Shown here in pieces: positions 52,892 through 60,630 of a stretch of 64,000 nt of DNA. Both the position numbers and the translations under genes were made by a program. The notes under the pieces were generated by a model that saw only the letters and a program-made list of their open reading frames with translations, had not been told where the DNA came from and made no database searches. The stretch comes from Mesorhizobium sp. M2A.F.Ca.ET.046.03.2.1 (lineage in GTDB: Bacteria; Pseudomonadota; Alphaproteobacteria; Rhizobiales; Rhizobiaceae). Location of the stretch: positions 4,576,001-4,640,000 of the forward strand of contig NZ_CP034449.1 in assembly GCF_003952425.1 (NCBI RefSeq), written 5' to 3'. Position 1 is the first letter of the stretch. Every line of letters starts with the position of its first letter.

Positions 52892-53524
52892 ATGCCAGGG
52901 CGCCGAAAAACCGAACCTACCGCCAAGTTGATAGCTGAGTGGCCGCTTTCGTCGGCGGCCACCTTGGGATCGTCGATGCGGACGAGGGGCATCTTCCTCG
53001 AGATACGCGCTCGCCTTCCTGCGCCCCTGAAAAAGCTGCTTCACATTGAATCTCGGGTGCTCACCTTGCGCCTCCCGGAGGGCTCGGATGCCGATGTTGA
53101 AGCGGCAGCGGTGGTCGTATCCAAAGCCATGCGCGACATCGCAGACCTGCCGGTCATCCCTCGCGAGGTCGAGGATATCCTGACGATCTCGTCCGGCGAG
53201 CGGCACCGCTGGCTGAAGGACGGTCGGCTTCAAAGCGCCGGGACGCGAACCGTGAAACTTCGCGGCCGGGCGAGGAAGATCACCTTCCACGTGTTCGACC
53301 CTCGCCACATCGAGGATGTGCTTGACCGCGATCTGGTCACCGTCTGGCGTGATGTAGACGCGGCGACAGCTGCCGAGAACCGGAGACGCGCCGCCGCAAG
53401 GGCGGCTCTGAAGCGCTCCCAAAAGAATCGCGCTGGGGCCGCAAGCAACACCGACGTGAGCCGGGACGATGCGCCCCGCCTGAGAGGCTGGGAAGATTTC
53501 GATATGGACGGCCTTTTGCGCTGA
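52892..53524 (+). CDS. Conserved hypothetical protein, possibly DNA-binding
   Basis: A 210-residue basic protein. ATG 52892 is used; a TTG 45 bases upstream is possible. The central part (DILTISSGERHRWLKDGRLQ, then KITFHVFDPRHIEDVLDRDL) looks like a small helix-turn-helix with a wing, followed by an Ala/Arg-rich helix (AENRRRAAARAALKRSQKNR). The C-terminal RGWEDFDMDGLLR is duplicated as a fragment at 51652. Function not recognised. Confidence 0.6.
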   Translation: MPGRRKTEPTAKLIAEWPLSSAATLGSSMRTRGIFLEIRARLPAPLKKLLHIESRVLTLRLPEGSDADVEAAAVVVSKAMRDIADLPVIPREVEDILTISSGERHRWLKDGRLQSAGTRTVKLRGRARKITFHVFDPRHIEDVLDRDLVTVWRDVDAATAAENRRRAAARAALKRSQKNRAGAASNTDVSRDDAPRLRGWEDFDMDGLLR

Positions 53525-53590
53525 GGGAATTGCCCGCCAGCGTGCTTCCAAGCGAAGAGTATATCAATCGCCGAGATGGACCGTCGCTGC

Positions 53591-53694
53591 TAGTGCGTTT
53601 CACCGTTTCATAGAAACGGCGAAACGCCCTATCTATTTGTTTTTACGCAATTCCGGACGGAAAACCGCTCACACTTTTCCTGGAATTGCTCTAG
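53591..53694 (+). repeat. Intergenic palindromic element, family A, copy 5
   Basis: Arms GCGTTTCACCGTTTC and GAAACGGCGAAACGC, then the tail TTTTACGCAATTCCGGACGG, AAAACCGCTCACACTTTTCC and TGGAATTGCTCTAG. It fills most of the gap between the hypothetical gene (stop 53524) and pqqE (stop 53740), in a convergent arrangement. Confidence 0.85.
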
Positions 53695-53739
53695 CCGAAG
53701 CCGGGACCGTATCGGCGGCGATTGTTGCTACCGTCAAAA

Positions 53740-54840
53740 TCACGATCCTATCCGGCGATACATGAAAGCATCGTCTCCGGCGGTATTGCTGCGCCGCGCT
53801 TCACCGACCAAGGCGGCCATACGTGCGTGTGCTGTCGACTTGATGCAGGCTGGATCTGTTGCAGCGGCATTGCCGACAATCGCCAATGCCTGACACCGGC
53901 AGCCGCCCCAGTCGACCTCGCGACGCTCGCAGCTTCGGCACGGCTCCCGCATCCATTCGGTGCCGCGGAAGGCGTTGAAGGCCGGTGAGTCGGTCCAGAT
54001 TTCGGCGAGGCTGCGGTCTCCGAAGCGCTCGAAGCGCAGCGAGGGAATCGTCTGCGCTTCATGGCACGGCAATACGGTGCCGTCGGGAGCCACCATGAAG
54101 GCGTCGCGTGCCCAGCCGCCCATGCATGGCTTGGGGTAGATGGCGAAGTAATCCGGCGTGACGAAATCGATGGTCATGATGCCGGCGAGCTGTTCCTGGG
54201 CAGCCGCGACGATGTCGGCCTGCCGGTCGACCGCGGCAGGGTCGGGCATTAGCAAACTGCGATTGGCTAGCGCCCAGCCGGCATATTGGACATTGGCGAT
54301 CTCGAGCCGCTCCGCGCCCAGGGATAGGGCGAGGTCGATGAATTCCGGCACTTCCTCGATGTTTTGCCGATGGACCGGCGCGTTGATGGTGAGCGGCAGC
54401 CCGGCCGCGCGGGCGCGGTGCGCCGTCTCCAGCTTTTTCTCATGGCTGCCCCGGTGGTTGCCGATGCCATCGGTGGTCACTGGGCGGGCGCCCTGGAAAC
54501 TCAGTTGCAGGTGGTCGAGGCCGGCTTCGGCAAAGGCCTCGATGCGGCCTTCGGCAATGCCGACACCGGCGGTGATGAGGTTGGTGTAGACGCCGCGCGC
54601 GGAAAGCCCGGCGATCAGTTGCTCGAGGTCGCGGCGCAGCGTCGGTTCGCCACCGGAGAGATGCACCTGCAGGACGCCGAGATCGGCGGCCTGCGAGAAG
54701 AGATCGAGCCAGGTCTGCGTGTCGAGCTCGCGGTTGGCCTTCAGCAATTCAAGCGGGTTGGAGCAATAGGGGCACTGCAGCGGGCAGCGATGCGTCAGTT
54801 CCGCCAGCATGCCGATCGGAGGCAGAATGGGCTCGCTCAC
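53740..54840 (-). CDS. pqqE: PQQ biosynthesis radical SAM enzyme
   Basis: A 366-residue radical SAM/SPASM enzyme that links Glu and Tyr of PqqA. The cluster cysteines are C19, C23 and C26 (RCPLQCPYC); LSGGEPTLR is the SAM motif; auxiliary-cluster cysteines occur in PCMGGW, PCHEAQ, CRSCERR and GGCRCQA. Start GTG 54840 overlaps the pqqD stop (GTGA) and gives the usual SEPILPPIGMLAEL N-terminus. Confidence 0.95.
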   Translation of the reverse strand: MSEPILPPIGMLAELTHRCPLQCPYCSNPLELLKANRELDTQTWLDLFSQAADLGVLQVHLSGGEPTLRRDLEQLIAGLSARGVYTNLITAGVGIAEGRIEAFAEAGLDHLQLSFQGARPVTTDGIGNHRGSHEKKLETAHRARAAGLPLTINAPVHRQNIEEVPEFIDLALSLGAERLEIANVQYAGWALANRSLLMPDPAAVDRQADIVAAAQEQLAGIMTIDFVTPDYFAIYPKPCMGGWARDAFMVAPDGTVLPCHEAQTIPSLRFERFGDRSLAEIWTDSPAFNAFRGTEWMREPCRSCERREVDWGGCRCQALAIVGNAAATDPACIKSTAHARMAALVGEARRSNTAGDDAFMYRRIGS

Positions 54841-55133
54841 AGCTTCACCAAAAGCTTGTCCGACCATTCCTGCAGGAAGCGGATGACATCGTCCGCCACG
54901 TCCTGCGGATCCGCGTCGTAGTCGGCCGCAAGATCGGCGATGATGCGCTCGACGGTTGATTGCCCGTCGCAGCGGCGCAGTATGTCGAGACTGATGTCAT
55001 TCGGCCAGAACACCTTCTCCGGCGCAAGCACGGCGAAGGCCAGTCGCACGGGGTCGTGCTGGATGCGCACATGCCTGGGCAGCGATGGCGCGGAGCGCAA
55101 CGACACGATGGCTCTTTCGCGCGGCGCCGTCAT
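54837..55133 (-). CDS. pqqD: PQQ biosynthesis chaperone
   Basis: A 98-residue RRE-fold protein that binds the PqqA peptide and presents it to PqqE. Typical blocks: PSLPRHVRIQHDPVR, LAPEKVFWPNDISLDILRRC, VERIIADLAADYDAD and VIRFLQEWSDKLLV. ATG 55133 overlaps the pqqC stop by four bases. Confidence 0.93.
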   Translation of the reverse strand: MTAPRERAIVSLRSAPSLPRHVRIQHDPVRLAFAVLAPEKVFWPNDISLDILRRCDGQSTVERIIADLAADYDADPQDVADDVIRFLQEWSDKLLVKL

Positions 55134-55888
55134 GAAGCCGTCTCCGGGCGGAAGGCGCCGGGCGGTATGTTCCCCGGCGCGCCATAGGCATGCTGGAGCG
55201 CATCGAGCATGGCCCAGAGTATGTCGCATTTGAACACCAGCGCATCGATCGCCTGCTGCTGGCGTTCGGGCGTGTCGGCATGGACGAGCACATAGGCGAG
55301 GGCGAAGTCGGCGTCGCGCGATGCCTGTTCGGGCCGTCGCGTGAAATAGGCCAGCGTATCCTCGGTGATGTGCTCATATCTGGCCAGCATCGCCGGCACC
55401 CGCTCGCCGATGATGGCCGGCGAGAACATCTCGGTCAGCGAGGACGCGACTGCCTCGAGCAGCGTCCGGTTGGTGCAGAAGGAGAGATAGGCGCCGACGG
55501 CGAATCGGGTCGCCGGCAGCGCCAGCCTTTCGCTTTTGACCGCTTCGGCATCGAGCCCGAGCGAGGTCGCCAGATGCAGCCAGCGCGCGATGCCGCCACT
55601 CCAGCCGTCCTCGCCGTCATGGTCCTCGATGCGCTTGCGCCAGGCGGCGCGAAAAGCCGGATCTTCGGCACGAGCCAGGATCATGGCGTCCTTGCGCGGA
55701 ATGACGGCCTGGTAGCAATAGCGGTTCAGCGCCCAGGCCTGCATTTCGGCCTTCGACAGGGCGCCACCGGTCATCCTGTGATGGAAAGGATGGCGGTTGT
55801 GGTAGCGCTCGTCGCCGACCCGCCGCAGCATGGCTTCGAGCTCGCGCTTTGACAGGCCGCCTCGGGCCGCATCGTGGAAATCGCTCAA
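55130..55888 (-). CDS. pqqC: Pyrroloquinoline-quinone synthase
   Basis: A 252-residue oxidase that performs the last ring closure and oxidation to PQQ. YHNRHPFHHRMTGGALSK near residue 30 and AWALNRYCYQAVIPRKDAMI carry the substrate-binding residues; DGEDGWSGGIARWL follows. The start is a TTG at 55888 inside the pqqB stop (TTGA) with GGAG eight bases upstream; no ATG upstream fits, and the resulting N-terminus matches the family. Confidence 0.94.
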   Translation of the reverse strand: MSDFHDAARGGLSKRELEAMLRRVGDERYHNRHPFHHRMTGGALSKAEMQAWALNRYCYQAVIPRKDAMILARAEDPAFRAAWRKRIEDHDGEDGWSGGIARWLHLATSLGLDAEAVKSERLALPATRFAVGAYLSFCTNRTLLEAVASSLTEMFSPAIIGERVPAMLARYEHITEDTLAYFTRRPEQASRDADFALAYVLVHADTPERQQQAIDALVFKCDILWAMLDALQHAYGAPGNIPPGAFRPETAS

Positions 55889-56823
55889 AATTCCATCTCC
55901 ATGCCGTCGGAGGCGACTTCCCAGCCAGCCGCCTTGATCGCCGCGTGCTCGGCGGAATTCTCGTCCAGAACAGGATTGGTGTTGTTGATATGGATGAAGA
56001 TACGGCGAGCGATCTTCACATCGGCCAGACCGGCGATCGAACCCGCTTGCCCCGACATTGCGATGTGCCCCATGCGTGTGCCGGTTTTCTGGCCGACGCC
56101 GGCTGTGACCATCTCGTCGTCCGTGTAGACGGTGCCGTCGAACAGAAGGCAGGCGGCATCGGCCAGCCGCGTGCGCAACGCGGCATCGGTACGCGCGCAG
56201 CCCGGGACGAAGAAAACGGCGCCGCGACCGACCGCTCCGCTGATACGGACGCCGATCGTATCGCCCGTGTCGGAGCTGAAGTCTGCGCCGGCGTCCCCTC
56301 TTTGCTCGAGGTAGAGCGCGACCTTGCCGGGCACGGGAAAGGCCTCGATGGCAACGCCGGTCTCATGGCCGTCCGCGCCGCAGATCGCCATCTCTTCCGT
56401 CGGCGCCAGGAGGCGCCGGGGCACGATCGCCGGATCGAGGACATTGAAGATCGAATTGGCCTCCAACGTCGCCAGCACCTGCGCCGTCGCATAGATCGCG
56501 AAAGGCTCTCGCTCACGCAGGCTGAGCAAGCCGGCGACATGGTCCACATCGGCATTGGTCAGCACCACAGCGCGGATAGGCGTCGAGCGCAGCGGTGCGT
56601 CGGCCGCGGGCTGCAGCTCGGGCGTTTGCGCAATCTGCTGGCGGATGTCGGGCGATGCGTTGAAGAGAACCCAACCTGTTCCGTCCGCCGATACGGCGAC
56701 GGACGATTGGGTTCGGGAGCGCAGACCGGGCACACCGGCGCGGGCCGCGCGGCTCAGGCGATAATTGCAGTTCCACTGCGGAAAGCCGCCTCCCGCCGCC
56801 GATCCGATGATCTTCACGCGCAT
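55885..56823 (-). CDS. pqqB: PQQ biosynthesis protein B
   Basis: A 312-residue metallo-beta-lactamase-fold protein: MRVKIIGSAAGGGFPQWNCN is the family N-terminus, VVLTNADVDHVAGLLSLRE the metal region, and GHIAMSGQAGSIAGLA and FIHINNTNPVLDENS the closing motifs. It acts as a hydroxylase-type step before PqqC. ATG 56823. A strong hairpin separates it from pqqA. Confidence 0.94.
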   Translation of the reverse strand: MRVKIIGSAAGGGFPQWNCNYRLSRAARAGVPGLRSRTQSSVAVSADGTGWVLFNASPDIRQQIAQTPELQPAADAPLRSTPIRAVVLTNADVDHVAGLLSLREREPFAIYATAQVLATLEANSIFNVLDPAIVPRRLLAPTEEMAICGADGHETGVAIEAFPVPGKVALYLEQRGDAGADFSSDTGDTIGVRISGAVGRGAVFFVPGCARTDAALRTRLADAACLLFDGTVYTDDEMVTAGVGQKTGTRMGHIAMSGQAGSIAGLADVKIARRIFIHINNTNPVLDENSAEHAAIKAAGWEVASDGMEMEF

Positions 56824-56908
56824 GGCAATGCATGCCCCGCGGGCCAACTGACCGGCGCCACTTTTGCGGCTGCGGTCGATTTGCGTCCGCGTCTTCTGAT
56901 ATCGCAAA

Positions 56909-56943
56909 GAATTGCATGCCCCGTTGAGCAGGGCATGCAATTC
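56909..56943. promoter_or_regulatory. Hairpin between pqqA and pqqB
   Basis: GAATTGCATGCCC, 9 bases, GGGCATGCAATTC: a perfect 13-bp stem starting five bases after the pqqA stop codon. It likely limits read-through or stabilises the pqqA message, giving an excess of precursor peptide transcript over pqqBCDE. Confidence 0.75.
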
Positions 56944-56948
56944 ACGGG

Positions 56949-57044
56949 CTACTTTTTCCGCCGGATTTCAGCAGGCAGATATCGCGAAATTTCGAAGCCC
57001 GCCGCCACCTGACACATGGTTGGTTTCTTCCAGGTCTTCTTCAT
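56949..57044 (-). CDS. pqqA: PQQ precursor peptide
   Basis: A 31-residue peptide, MKKTWKKPTMCQVAAGFEIS then RYLPAEIRRKK. The glutamate and tyrosine that become PQQ are in GFEISRY with the required three-residue spacing. ATG 57044 has GAAAGGAG upstream. It heads a complete pqqABCDE operon. The basic tail is longer than in many pqqA peptides. Confidence 0.92.
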   Translation of the reverse strand: MKKTWKKPTMCQVAAGFEISRYLPAEIRRKK

Positions 57045-57108
57045 CGAGTTCTCCTTTCTGCAGCTCGCACGGAGCGACGGCGCCGCCAATGCAAAGTGTT
57101 GGGCGTTG

Positions 57109-57627
57109 CTAGGCCGCCTGCAAGGCACGTTGATTGGCGTCGCTCTCACCAAGAGCGTTGAGCGCCTCGTCGGTTGCCGATTCTTCCTTCAAAGTCTGCC
57201 GGAGCAGTGGAAGAGCATCCTTGAGGCCGAGCTGTTCGGCCCATGCGATCAGCGTGCCGTAGCGCGCGATTTCATAATGCTCGACTGCTTGGGCGGCGCC
57301 AACCAGCCCTGCGTCAAGCGCCGGCTCGTCCTTGTACTCTTCGAGGATTTCCGAGCCCTCCTCGATGATGCCGTCAATGGCCGGGCAGGTCTTGCCCCTG
57401 GCCGGCTTGCCGAGCATGTCGAAGACTTGCTCCAGGCGGTCCACCTGGTCTTCGGTTTCCTTGAGGTGCTTTTCGAAAGCGGCGCTTATCTTTTCGGACT
57501 GTGCTGCTTTCGCCAGCTTTGGCAAAGCCTTCAGGATCTTCTTTTCCGCGTAGTAGAGGTCTTTTAGTCCGTCCAAGAACAGGCTTTCCAAGCCGTTCGA
57601 GGTCGCGGACGAAGCTTTTTTCGGCAT
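57109..57627 (-). CDS. DUF892 ferritin-like protein (YciE/YciF type)
   Basis: A 172-residue helical-bundle protein: LESLFLDGLKDLYYAEKKIL, AAFEKHLKETEDQVDRLEQV, CPAIDGIIEEGSEILEEYKD and AVEHYEIARYGTLIAWAEQL show the E/H positions of a di-metal ferritin-like site. The family is induced by general or osmotic stress. ATG 57627 with AAGGAGG upstream, and a GGAAC-N18-TT site at 57674-57698. Confidence 0.9.
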   Translation of the reverse strand: MPKKASSATSNGLESLFLDGLKDLYYAEKKILKALPKLAKAAQSEKISAAFEKHLKETEDQVDRLEQVFDMLGKPARGKTCPAIDGIIEEGSEILEEYKDEPALDAGLVGAAQAVEHYEIARYGTLIAWAEQLGLKDALPLLRQTLKEESATDEALNALGESDANQRALQAA

Positions 57628-57673
57628 CTTAGGTCCTCCTTGGGTGTAGGGATGTGCCTGCGGCACTCTTCCT

Positions 57674-57698
57674 AATCCGCCCGGAGACCCGAAGTTCC
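57674..57698 (-). promoter_or_regulatory. RpoE2/EcfG-type promoter candidate
   Basis: Minus-strand GGAAC, 18 bases, TT, the TT 47 bases upstream of the DUF892 start. DUF892 genes are known general-stress targets in other alphaproteobacteria, which supports the call. Confidence 0.6.
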
Positions 57699-57784
57699 GA
57701 CAAGAGTGTCATCATCGCTGGCGCCGTACTCTCAACGACTTGGCTCTGAAGGCAGTCCGGTCGATGAGGAAGTTAACTTCCGCC

Positions 57785-58102
57785 TTATCCGACATCGCGC
57801 ATTCGCTCGATTTCCTCCGGCTCTTTGTCGTCCATTCCGGCGATCTCGTTGCGAGCCTTGTCGTTGGCCTTGATCAGCTCATCGAGCTTCGCCTGCAGCG
57901 CTTGGGTGTCGCGATGCTCGGCCCTTTGAATAAACAGCGTCATTGCCCAGGTGACCAGCGTCGCGGCGCCATGCCAGTCAAGCGTCTCCCGCTCGAAGAA
58001 GTACCAAGCAACAGTGTAGCCGCCCAAAACCAAAAAGGCCGCCGGTCGGGACGTCAGTGTGCCGACTTTGGTCAGCGCTTCTCGAAGCTGCAATGTTGCC
58101 AT
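57785..58102 (-). CDS. Low-affinity iron permease family protein
   Basis: A 105-residue protein with two membrane segments (AAFLVLGGYTVAWYFF and AATLVTWAMTLFIQRAE) and the motif QRAEHRDTQALQAKLDELIK typical of the short bacterial iron-permease-like family; C-terminus acidic. Whether it moves iron is unproven. The ATG at 58102 lies only about 7 bases after a GGAAC-N18-TT site, so the message may be leaderless. Confidence 0.8.
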   Translation of the reverse strand: MATLQLREALTKVGTLTSRPAAFLVLGGYTVAWYFFERETLDWHGAATLVTWAMTLFIQRAEHRDTQALQAKLDELIKANDKARNEIAGMDDKEPEEIERMRDVG

Positions 58103-58109
58103 GCCTGCG

Positions 58110-58134
58110 AACGGCTGAGAGCAATCCGGGTTCC
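58110..58134 (-). promoter_or_regulatory. RpoE2/EcfG-type promoter candidate, very close to start codon
   Basis: Minus-strand GGAAC, 18 bases, TT (CCGTT, so also CGTT). The -10 TT ends at 58110, eight positions before the A of the start codon. Confidence 0.6.
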
Positions 58135-58288
58135 CGCTGGATATGTTGGGCTGCAACCTACCTCGAGGCGGCAACGTCCCCTCGTGTCAATCGCTCTCGC
58201 CGTGGAAAGCCATCGAGCAGATTGCCAGAGTGTTCAAGCTCCCCACGGTGCGGCGATCCGTTTCATTCCCCGCGGTCTAGGATTTGCG

Positions 58289-58313
58289 GGAACATCGGCG
58301 TCATCGTCCAGTT
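58289..58313 (+). promoter_or_regulatory. RpoE2/EcfG-type promoter candidate
   Basis: Plus-strand GGAAC, 18 bases, TT, the TT 26 bases upstream of the DUF768-like gene's ATG at 58339. Confidence 0.6.
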
Positions 58314-58338
58314 ATCTCGCGTCAAGGAGGAGGTGCTC

Positions 58339-58815
58339 ATGAACGCGACGAAAGAATTCCTGCGCAGCTGGCTGGAAGAGAATGTCGGCAACTTGCCCGC
58401 CGAAACCGAGATCAGCGTTCCGATGCTGGCGCAGCAATTCGAACAGGACGCCGACGCCGCCGGTTACGGTCGCGAGGTGCGGGAGCAGGAGGTCGGCAAT
58501 ATTGAAGACGCCATCCAACGCGCGCTGGACAAAATCGGCGAAGAAAACAGAGGGTCGGAATCCAGTCGAGATGAAGAGAATTCGCTGGCGCCTGTGATCG
58601 ATACCCTGGAAGCCGTTGAGCCTGAACAGATACCGAGGGGTCCGGCAGGCCGGCCGACTAGTCTAGCGGATCTCCTTTGGCAAGCGCCGCGATTACCGCG
58701 TCCAGAACCGCCTTTGGGCAGGTCTCTCCTTCGCGCAGCGCTTCGAACAATGAGGTCACCACGCTTTCCAGCGTTTCGCCGTGATCCTTCGACAGTTTCG
58801 AAGCTGCTTGCGTGA
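58339..58815 (+). CDS. DUF768-like small protein with doubtful C-terminal extension
   Basis: Residues 1-75 (NATKEFLRSWLEENVGNLPA ... EQEVGNIEDAIQRALDKIGE) match the layout of DUF768, a family centred on Mesorhizobium. Beyond about residue 110 the frame becomes Pro/Arg-rich and runs antisense to a well-formed small gene at 58658-58858; stops exist in the other two frames at 58659 and 58664. So the true product probably ends there and a frameshift has extended it. ATG 58339 follows AAGGAGGAGG. Confidence 0.68.
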   Translation: MNATKEFLRSWLEENVGNLPAETEISVPMLAQQFEQDADAAGYGREVREQEVGNIEDAIQRALDKIGEENRGSESSRDEENSLAPVIDTLEAVEPEQIPRGPAGRPTSLADLLWQAPRLPRPEPPLGRSLLRAALRTMRSPRFPAFRRDPSTVSKLLA

Positions 58816-58858
58816 GCGCTTCGAATTCCAAAAGGCTGAGTGGAGAGTGGCGCGTCAT
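58658..58858 (-). CDS. Small hypothetical protein
   Basis: A 66-residue helical protein starting MTRHSPLSLLEFEALTQAAS with GGAGGAACC before ATG 58858. Regular amphipathic helices (SVVTSLFEALREGETCPKAV) make it more credible than the opposite frame. No family recognised; it converges with the DUF768-like gene and overlaps its tail. Confidence 0.6.
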   Translation of the reverse strand: MTRHSPLSLLEFEALTQAASKLSKDHGETLESVVTSLFEALREGETCPKAVLDAVIAALAKGDPLD

Positions 58859-59011
58859 GGTTCCTCCATCGCGAGGCGGACGCAGCAGGCAACCGGACGC
58901 TTGCCGCAGTCGTAGAAGTGCAGCGGTTCAGCCTCAACCACATTTGTTGCAGTGAGCAGCCGTTGGTTCTGCCCGGTTGCGGAAGGTGGCGAGGCCGGTC
59001 GCGCCGCGCAC

Positions 59012-59036
59012 GGAACAAAGGGCGGCCACAAAGGTT
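59012..59036 (+). promoter_or_regulatory. RpoE2/EcfG-type promoter candidate
   Basis: Plus-strand GGAAC, 18 bases, TT, ending 65 bases before the ATG at 59101. Confidence 0.55.
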
Positions 59037-59100
59037 TGGACCCTGCCTCCAGCCTGCCCGGAAGCCAGCAGACATCCGACCAAAGCGGAGAAGGTGCTCA

Positions 59101-59346
59101 ATGACGAAGTCGCGCCAAAACGAAGATCCTGTGCGATCCACTCCAAGCAGTGGTAGGACCGGCCAGCAAGCAGGAGCGGACAGGGATTCGCCGCAAGAAG
59201 ATCCGGTTGAAGGCTCGCGGAAGGTTGTGGATCGCGAGCTCGCCCGGCAAAAGCTGTCGGGCGGGACTGATAAGAAGGAGGCCGAGCAAAGCCTGCGCGA
59301 CCAAACCGAGGAAGAGACTGATCTGCCTCAGAAAGGGTCGGCCTGA
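59101..59346 (+). CDS. Small hydrophilic hypothetical protein
   Basis: An 81-residue, highly charged protein (TKSRQNEDPVRSTPSSGRTG, then RELARQKLSGGTDKKEAEQS) with no hydrophobic core, probably disordered, in the style of stress-induced hydrophilins. ATG 59101 follows GGAGAAGG. Stress-type promoter site 65 bases upstream. Confidence 0.6.
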   Translation: MTKSRQNEDPVRSTPSSGRTGQQAGADRDSPQEDPVEGSRKVVDRELARQKLSGGTDKKEAEQSLRDQTEEETDLPQKGSA

Positions 59347-59408
59347 TAGCAAGCAGCCCACCACTGCAAAAATTCGCCTGCTTTCGCACCCCCGCCTAAA
59401 TTCCAACC

Positions 59409-60392
59409 ATGACGGCAAAGTCCAGGAAGAACCTGCTTCTGTTGCTTGCGGCCGCAACGTTCGGGCTGGCGCTCTATAACAATCTCCTGGCGAGACGGGC
59501 GTTGGCCGCACGTCCGCTCGGGCGCTTCATCCATCTCCGGGGAACGAAGCTGCATTTCCTGGAGGCGGGCCACGGGCAACCGCTTCTGCTGTTGCACGGC
59601 AATGGCGCCTCGGCGGAAGACTTCAAGACAAGCGGCATCTTCGGCAGGGCCGCCGCTAGATATCGCGTACTTGCCTTCGACAGGCCCGGCTTCGGCATGA
59701 GTCCACGCCCGGCCGGCAGACCTTGGACAGCAGCTGCCCAGGCCGACCTCATCGATGCCGCGGTCGCGAAACTCGGCATCGAGCGCTACATGGTTGTCGG
59801 CCATTCCTGGGGAGCAGCGGTGGCGCTCGAAATGGCGCGCCGGCATCCCCGGTCGGTTGCCGGCGCCGTTGTCGTCGCCGGCTATCATTACCCGTCGCCA
59901 AGGCTTGCCCTTGTCATCTCCGCGCTGCCGGCGGTTCCGCTGATCGGGACGGTGCTGCGCCACGCGGTGCTGCCTTCGCTAGTCAGGCTGAACTGGCGCT
60001 GGGCGATGAAGAAGATTTTTCATCCGGCAACGATCGCGATCCCTTTCGCGACAACGACAAGAGGGTTGGCGAGCCGGCCCTCGCAACTGCGATCCATCTC
60101 CGCTGAATCCTTCCTGATGCTGGCATCGGCACTTTTCCCAAATCGCCAATATGCCGAAATCGCCGTCCCTGTCGGGATAATTGCCGGCGCGGGCGACCAG
60201 CTGTTCGATGCCAAGACCGAGGCGCTGCGGTTGCAAGGCGAGATAAGCCATTCACTTCTGGATATCGTCCCGGGTGCCGGACATATGGTGCATCAAAGCA
60301 ATCCGAAGGCGATCCTAGCGATGATCGACAAGGTTGCGGCTTTTGCCAATATTGGTGACATGGCGAAGCGCCGGCTCGTACGACATGATTAA
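59409..60392 (+). CDS. Alpha/beta hydrolase, membrane-anchored
   Basis: A 327-residue hydrolase with an N-terminal membrane anchor (KNLLLLLAAATFGLALYNNL). Oxyanion loop LLHGNGASAEDF, nucleophile VVGHSWGAAVAL, acid in IIAGAGDQLFDAKT and histidine in VPGAGHMVHQSN. Substrate unknown. ATG 59409, 62 bases after the hydrophilic protein gene, so possibly on its transcript. Confidence 0.87.
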   Translation: MTAKSRKNLLLLLAAATFGLALYNNLLARRALAARPLGRFIHLRGTKLHFLEAGHGQPLLLLHGNGASAEDFKTSGIFGRAAARYRVLAFDRPGFGMSPRPAGRPWTAAAQADLIDAAVAKLGIERYMVVGHSWGAAVALEMARRHPRSVAGAVVVAGYHYPSPRLALVISALPAVPLIGTVLRHAVLPSLVRLNWRWAMKKIFHPATIAIPFATTTRGLASRPSQLRSISAESFLMLASALFPNRQYAEIAVPVGIIAGAGDQLFDAKTEALRLQGEISHSLLDIVPGAGHMVHQSNPKAILAMIDKVAAFANIGDMAKRRLVRHD

Positions 60393-60569
60393 GTGCGCGG
60401 GGCCCGCGGAACAAAGTAATACGGCCGAGGTCCGGCGGGCTTCCAACGGAGAACCAGCCTCGTTTTTTACCGACAAGAAATTGCAATTCCCGGCCAGGGT
60501 AGAAGAGCCGAAAGCTGTCTACGCGCGCGCCCTGCAGCAGGCATCGGTGGCGCAAATCCCGAACACGGA

Positions 60570-60594
60570 GGAACTTTCCCGTGGGTGCGGCTTT
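60570..60594 (+). promoter_or_regulatory. RpoE2/EcfG-type promoter candidate
   Basis: Plus-strand GGAAC, 18 bases, TT, ending 37 bases before the lipoprotein ATG at 60631. Would drive the lipoprotein, Nramp-like and PRC-barrel genes. Confidence 0.58.
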
Positions 60595-60630
60595 ATCATC
60601 GTGATTTCAAGCGATTGCAACGAGTGGAAG

